A stretch of 64,000 bases of DNA from Diphasiastrum complanatum. Taxonomy: Eukaryota > Streptophyta > Lycopodiopsida > Lycopodiales > Lycopodiaceae. The notes under the pieces were generated by a model. That model was not told the DNA's origin. It did not search any database and saw only the letters and a program-made list of their open reading frames with translations. The DNA lies in assembly GCA_029204225.1 (NCBI GenBank), contig CM055094.1, positions 67,414,536 to 67,478,535 of the forward strand, written 5' to 3'. The translations under genes and the position numbers were made by a program. The number at the start of each line of letters is the position of its first letter. Position 1 is the stretch's first letter. Positions 58,566 through 64,000 of this stretch are shown here, piece after piece.

Positions 58566-59685
58566 GTGAGTTGAATGAATCTGTTCAATTAGGTGTTCAA
58601 TCATGTCTATTCTTATCTAGCTGCTTGAACTTCATAACTATATCTAGAGTTTCTTGTGGATTCTAGAGCTTTCAAGCTAAGCTCAGTCTTCTTTTAGTAT
58701 TTAAGTACTGGTGAGTGTAACATTATGGAGGAGAATCCTAGTTAGAGACACTTTTACATTATTGAGCCTACTGTTGGTCTTGTAGTCAATGCTTTGTTAA
58801 GGGCCTCGTTAAGTAACTATTGGGCCTGGGGTTTGGCTAAGTTGTGGCATCAATGCCCAAAGTCTATAATAGCTTTTTGGAATGTCCCCGTAAGGGCCTC
58901 CAAACTTGTGTATTATGCCTTAATACAAAAAGAAAAAAGCTTATTTTGTAGCGTTGATTATCTCTTAACAATTTTTTAGTTGTAGATTCAGATTGAACCA
59001 TCTAGATACTTGTTTGCCCCATCTCTTTGGCATTGGTGTGATTGGAGACACATGTACAATGACATGTTTTTCCTTGGAGTCGATCTTTGACTTATGTTTA
59101 CGTTTCTATTGGGGAGTAAGAGTCACCTAAAAAAGTGGCATGCCTTCTTCTTTGTGATTATCCCATAAGTAGATGTTGGCCTTGAAATTACCACAAATAA
59201 AAAGTTGTTAGTCAGTCACTTGTTTCCCCTGGTGCTAGTTTTGTAAGATACTTGTGGTGGTGGGTGGCATAAGGGGTTGGGGGTGGGATTCTAGTATGTG
59301 GCCCACATGGTCACATGACTAGTTTGTCAAAACCATGGATTCTGGAATTAGTGCTAGGCTCTTGGTGCAACTCTAGTAGATCTTGTACAAGGTTTGGGTT
59401 TGTTAGGGTGGTTTTCTCTGCTTGTTTAGGGGGTTGATGATAAAGTGACTATTGGTTGCTTCTTGTTGCTCCGTGCCATAGCTATAGTACGCAAGGTAAA
59501 CACATAACCTGCTGTGGGTCTTCTATCATCAATGTTACCTACCCAACCCGAGGATTAGACATAAATTGACTCAATAAACCAACAAAAAATGATAGATCAA
59601 GATGAATATGAGTAAGATAGCTAAGCTATCAATAAGTTGTTGATACAAATAACTATCCACCTCATCTGAATCATCCTGTAATGCC
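58566..59685. other. Presumed intron or intergenic DNA
   Basis: No ankyrin exon was seen. A short phrase ending in an A-rich run (58912-58937, TGCCTTAATACAAAAAG) may be the tail of a LINE or SINE insertion. The right half may contain the 3' LTR of the minus-strand copia, but no boundary is visible. Confidence 0.4.
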
Positions 59686-59689
59686 AACG

Positions 59690-60470
59690 TCCATGGGTGT
59701 ATCTAATGGCTTGCAATCATGCATAGTGAACCATTTTAGCAATTCTTTAGCATACTTGCATTGAGTTAGCACTATATCATCACCATGTTGCCACACTTCT
59801 ATTAGGAAAAAATAGTGCATCAAGCCAAGATTAGTCATATCAAAAGTATCTCCAAGAAATGATTTGATTTGCTCGACTTATGATCAAATTGTTTACATAC
59901 AACACAATAAGCACAACATCACCCCCATGATTGAGAGCATAAAGGTTTGGATCCATTTCATTGTTCACTAGTTCCATCCTTTCGAAGTGTTCATTGATGC
60001 ATGCATTCCTTGCTTAAGACCATAGATTACCTTCTTGAGATTTCACCCTAGATGTTCTTTTCTTTCTTGTGCAAATCCTTTGGGTTGTTCCATAGACACC
60101 TCTTCCTTCAACTTTCAATTCAAGAATGCTGACTTTACATCCATTTGTTGGATTTTGCATCCATTATACAATGAAATTGCAACCGATGTACGAATAATTA
60201 TCATTTTTGCAACTGGTGCAAATGTTTCTTCAAAGTCTATTTCTTTATGTTGTTGATATCCTTGTGCAATAGGTCTAGCTTTGTACTTTGCCAAAGTACC
60301 ATCAGTTGGGTGTTTTACTTGTATATCCATTTGCAAGTGATGGCTTGCTTTTTTGAGGTAATTCGATGAGATCCCATGGATCATTCTTCTCTATCAACTT
60401 CATCTTGTCCTTCATTGCCTCTTGTCATTCAATGTGCTTACTTGCCTCTTGGAATTTCCTTGGCTCCACT
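59690..60470 (-). pseudogene. Copia reverse transcriptase (minus strand)
   Basis: LQMDIQVKHPTDGTLAKYKA, RPIAQGYQQHKEIDFEETFA, PVAKMIIIRTSVAISL and IQQMDVKSAFLN start the domain. After stops, EEVSMEQPKGFAQERKEHLG, IYGLKQG and GDVVLIVLYVNNLIIS follow, so the catalytic YVDD is YVNN and both Asp residues are lost. The thumb continues in scraps to about 59690. The copy is inactive. Confidence 0.85.
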
Positions 60471-60959
60471 TTATGTAACATAGTGCTCATCAAGGCCAAG
60501 TTTATCTCTAATCTTTCAAGTCGTTTCTTTCACGTGTTGACCTCCTCGGAGTTTCCACTTGTCTTGTCTTCTGTAACTCATCCTATTTTGTTTCCTTTGT
60601 AACCTTAAAGTACCATTTGTTAACTTCACTGTTTTGTCGAATATTGAGGCCTCGTCTTCTTTCCTTGCTCCACATTTGGAATCAGTCTTTTTCTTCAACA
60701 CTATCGTCATGATCAAAAGGTACTCCATGCAAATCGTCTTTACTTGTATGACCATCAAATTCATAAGAAATAACGTCACAACTCACAATAAGCTTCTTAG
60801 CATCTTGATCATACAATCTATAAGCTGTTCTCTATTGTCATATTCAACAAAAAGTACACGTAGTGGAGTTTGCATCCAGTTTTTTCTTGTCATCGTTCAG
60901 AATGTGAGCATAAGCTTTGTAACAAAAAACTTTAAGATGAGATGTTTTAGGTTTGATCC

Positions 60960-61290
60960 CTATGAATGCTTCTTCTTACTTAGAGCATCATCCTTTCCAT
61001 TTCCACGATGGTCTTGTTATTTCTCTTAGCTACATCGTTTTGCTCAGGTGTATGGGAGGTCGTCACTTGTCTCTTGATTCCTTGATTAGCACGAAAGTTT
61101 GCGAAAATGTTTGATTCATACTCTCCATCCTTGTCTGACCTAAGTACTTCAATTTAGTGTCTATTTAGTTTCTTAACCATCTTTTTGAACTCACAAAATT
61201 TGGCAAACACATCTAATTGCTTTGCATAAAGTAGATTTAACACTTACGACTATAATCTCCAATAAATGTGATAATAATATGTATGTCCAA
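60960..61290 (-). pseudogene. Copia integrase core fragment (minus strand)
   Basis: VFAKFCEFKKMVKK, then IEVLRSDKDGEYESNIFANF, NQGIKRQVTTSHTPEQNDVA and KRNNKTIVEM. The second catalytic Asp (RSDKDGEY) remains. The Glu of the usual NGVAERKN motif is Lys here (NDVAKRNN). The first Asp region is not readable. Confidence 0.75.
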
Positions 61291-61976
61291 TCGACATTGT
61301 TTGCATCTTACCGCAAACCATAGTTACCGGGGAATGCATTCTAACAAGACCTGCTTTTTGTGAAGCTTTTCTGTTTTTTGTTGACTGTTACCCATAAAAG
61401 GGTTCATATGCCTACAGTAAAACCTATCAAAAGTATCAAGACTCATTTTTGAAAAATAAGGCCGGTTCCATTCCTACACTTTGCCAGTTTTCCTGAGCAC
61501 TGTTTCAGACTTATATTTAATGACGTGAAGTTCCCACGTTTCCAAGTTCCCAAAAACGTTTCCGTTTCCAGGGGTCACATTCCCATTTCGTTCCCGTTCG
61601 CTGGCAACTATGCCGCAAACATCCGTGTGAATGATCTCAAGAATTTGTCCAGCTCTTTTGGCTCCAGATTCAGGAATCTCACCATATGCTACTTTCCCAT
61701 CACATCACTCTCACAAATTCTACTGTCATATGAGATATCACGTATTCCAATCACTAACTTATGTCTAAATTTGCAGAGGACTTTGAGCATTGAGGATGAT
61801 AGAGGATTTCCACCTTTGATAGATACAGTCGATTTTCATGAACTCTTTGACCTGTTGTTGCAACCTTGTAGTGGTCCTTGATATCCGACTAGACATTCTT
61901 GTCGATCAAATCCAATTTTCACTTTTTGATCAATGATTGCTCCCATTGACAAAAGATTGTTCCTCAATCTTGGAAT

Positions 61977-62310
61977 TCACTCAACATTCCCAATCTTGTG
62001 AATTCTTCCATTAAGCATGTTCACTGGGATTACTCCGACATGCTTGATCGGAAGTTTCTTGCCATCTGCTTGACCTACTTCATCTCCATCGTCAATTGGG
62101 TTAAACTCCATAAACCACTCACGATGTGATGTCATCTGCTTCGTGGCTCCACTATTCGCAAAGTTTGTGTAATTATCTTCTTTCTTGGGGTCAGATAGAT
62201 TATCTGCTTGCATTGACTCTTCCCCTTCCTCTCACACTTTGTCCATGTTGTTTGATTTGACATTCATTTACAAAGTGCCCATTTTTGCCACAATCATAAT
62301 GCGGGCCTTT
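61977..62310 (-). pseudogene. Copia gag zinc knuckle and protease (minus strand)
   Basis: YDCGKNGHFVNEC (about 62292-62254) is a knuckle that has lost its first Cys. NFANSGATKQMTSHREWFME is the protease site with Asn for the catalytic Asp (normally DSGATxHM). GKKLPIKHVGVIPVNMLNG follows as expected for copia PR. Confidence 0.75.
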
Positions 62311-63010
62311 CTTTTTAGCACATTTCGATAAAAGAGTTAGATCCATCAAGAGAATTTGAATCACACGAATTACTTTGAGAATTTATCACCTTGGTTTTGT
62401 AAGGGTTGATAGGGGAGTTTCATTGATAGTTGCCTCTTCGTTTGGCCCAACCGCATCCTTTATAAATATTAGATCTAGCGATAAGAGCTTGATCATGGTG
62501 ATTTGAACAAAGTCTTTCTATGCTAGCTTCTCATTCAACAAGATGTTGGAAATTCCTCAAAGGTAGGTCTCTTTCCCTCACCATTAAGGTCGTCACTAGA
62601 TAATAATAGGATGATGGTAATGCATTCATTACCACGCTCATAATATTCACTTTTGAAACATTCTCATTAATGGCTGCCAATTGTTCACTCACTACTTTGA
62701 TCTTTGTCAAAGAATCATGGACTGATTTGGATTTGACCATCGGCATATTGAGTAGTTGTTGCTCTAACAATAGTACTCTTATGGAATTGAGAGCTTCATA
62801 CACGGTTCATAAAATCAACCAATCTTCACTCGGTTTAGACGTCTAAGAAATGTGGAATAATGTTCTCATGAACCAGCATACTGGTTATGCAAATAGCCCT
62901 AGAGGCTTTTTGGTCCCACTCATTGCATTTCATCATTAAAGCTTCATAGCTTTCCTCCATCACATCTTTTGCTCACTAGTTGAGGCTTCCAACTTTATAG
63001 TCAAACAAAA
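62311..63010 (-). pseudogene. Copia gag (UBN2 domain, minus strand)
   Basis: MKCNEWDQKASRAICITSML, VHENIIPHFLDV, LLLEQQLLNMPMVKSKSVHD and NVSKVNIMSVVMNALPSSYY, then LVTTLMVRERDLPL. This is the alpha-helical UBN2-type gag of plant copia elements (W...A...I...L; LxxxKMxExxSVxxHI; LxSLPxSYxxxVxxL). Stops occur near 62800-62850 and 62985. A frame at 63248-63036 (KFHRLKGSNYVFACQE) may be its N-terminus, as LxGSNY fits the gag start. Confidence 0.75.
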
Positions 63011-63499
63011 CATAATCGGCCTCTTCGTTGATCATTTAGTTAGCAAATGTATGGCTGCCACAAAAACTACAGTTCATAGCCTTGTATAAAAATTTGTAAT
63101 TCCTATGATGTTTGAATTGCGAGAGTGTTGGTTCCAGACGTAGGCAATAGTTAGCACTATAGAATGGTGCAATCACTTCTCCAACGGAAATGCATTCTTG
63201 ACATGCAAACACATAATTTGAACCTTTTAGTCGATGAAACTTATGCATTCAGAACTGTTTAGGCTCTTGCAACCTTTTAAAACATAAATGGGCTTTTCTG
63301 AATGAAATTTTGAAGGCTTGAAATGAGTCCTATTTTGGACCTTCATTGAAGGTTGTCTTCTCCACTGGCAAGCTGTGGGTTTGTTTTGGAAGGCAACTCC
63401 TTTTTATGATCCAGTAGGAATCATCAAGGAATTTTTCAAGAACCTTATGAAAAAACATTTGATTTTTTGCAAATACCAGCAGACTGTTAGTGGACCAGT

Positions 63500-63749
63500 T
63501 TGCAAGCTGCACATAGTGAGTGGATTGGAGCTTGTGGCACCTAAGCGAAGTGCAGATGCTTGACAACCTCCGTGTAAGCTCAAAGTAGACAATGTTCCCT
63601 TGTCCCTTGGTACCAACCCTTTTGGGGTCAAATGGAAGAGCGGGTGTGGTGGGGATGGGATCCCACGCGTGGCCCGCAAGTGCGTAGTGTTGTTTGTTGG
63701 ACCGGTTGTGCTGCTTTGTGCTGCCAAACTCTGACATGGTATCAGAGCC
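63500..63749 (+). repeat. LTR end with primer-binding site of an element leaving the window
   Basis: CTGCCAAACTCTGACA ends at 63736 and is followed by TGGTATCAGAGCC (63737-63749), a perfect tRNA-iMet PBS. The GC-rich 150 bases before it are the R-U5 end of a 5' LTR. The LTR start could not be set. The element's interior continues past 64000. Confidence 0.6.
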
Positions 63750-64000
63750 AAGTGGGGGTCCTGTATGAGCAAGTGGGGGAGGTGTTTCACTTACTTTTAT
63801 ATTAATTTCAGCATTAGCATGCTATTTGAAATTGTTATTAGTGGACGCGCACTTTTATTTGTATTGACATGCCTAGGACCTATATGTCACATGGTTCCCA
63901 CCTCCCATCAGTTCATATTTAATCATGACTGAAAGCATCATACTTGTAGTATATTGAGGTCTTGCAAGTATACTAAGAGATTTACAAAGCTTTAAGAGTT

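Larger units (their letters stand above)
59690..63010 (-). mobile_element. Ty1-copia element, minus strand, decayed, LTRs not found
   Basis: On the minus strand from right to left: gag (about 63010-62300), protease (62213-61977), integrase (about 61290-60960) and RT (60470-59690), the copia order. Many stops and frameshifts are present. It lies downstream of the first exons of the AKRP-like gene in opposite orientation, so if that gene continues, the element is in its intron. Confidence 0.85.

Overview
The window looks like nuclear DNA of a land plant with a large, repeat-rich genome. The evidence is the mix of Ty1-copia, Ty3-gypsy, CACTA (TNP2), hAT (BED finger) and LINE remnants, long (CT)n and (CA)n tracts, spliced genes with plant-type junctions, and one gene like the chloroplast ankyrin proteins AKRP/EMB506. 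I cannot name the species. Nothing prokaryotic or organellar was seen, and almost every long reading frame is transposon debris.

Layout. 0-2 kb: two LTR ends, back to back, of a minus-strand copia (gag at 435-653) and a plus-strand copia (RT scrap at 1569-1812). 2.07-5.96 kb: minus-strand CACTA TNP2 transposase pseudogene with several exons. 6.35-7.74 kb: a separate two-exon SET-domain-like pseudogene upstream of it in the same orientation. 7.9-12.2 kb: mostly featureless, with one unrecognised ORF and a candidate first exon. 12.2-18.0 kb: plus-strand gypsy with 5' LTR, PBS, gag, PR, RT, RNase H and a rearranged integrase. 20.4-21.2 kb: element bounded by TTCGAACC clusters. 21.285-23.050 kb: deleted LTR element with a perfect 5-bp target duplication. 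23.4-24.9 kb: minus-strand gypsy. 26.3-28.75 kb: hAT remnant. 29.0-29.45 kb: CA-rich array.

30.5-33.2 kb: a spliced host-like gene (four exons, all internal introns phase 1, 927 coding bases including the stop) with a Lys/Ser-rich C-terminus. 37.5-40.2 kb: Tat/Athila-like gypsy remnant whose leader carries a 650-bp minisatellite. 41.7-46.1 kb: best-preserved copia, its 5' end replaced by an inverted gag fragment and its 3' LTR carrying a CCAAT tandem array. 46.4-47.6 kb: another LTR end and a minus-strand copia RT. 50.6-51.0 kb: transposase-like scrap. 51.1-54.9 kb: gypsy with PR fused to the end of RNase H, then integrase, polypurine tract and 3' LTR. 55.0-56.1 kb: LINE. 56.9-58.6 kb: first two exons of the AKRP/EMB506-like gene. 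59.7-63.0 kb: minus-strand copia. 63.7 kb: a further LTR end and PBS running out of the window.

Two probable host genes (30.5-33.2 and 56.9-58.6 kb) therefore sit in nested, decayed transposons. The most unusual items are the SET-like gene beside the CACTA transposase, the spliced gene with a duplicated Lys-rich module, and several deletion or duplication junctions that can be read at base level.
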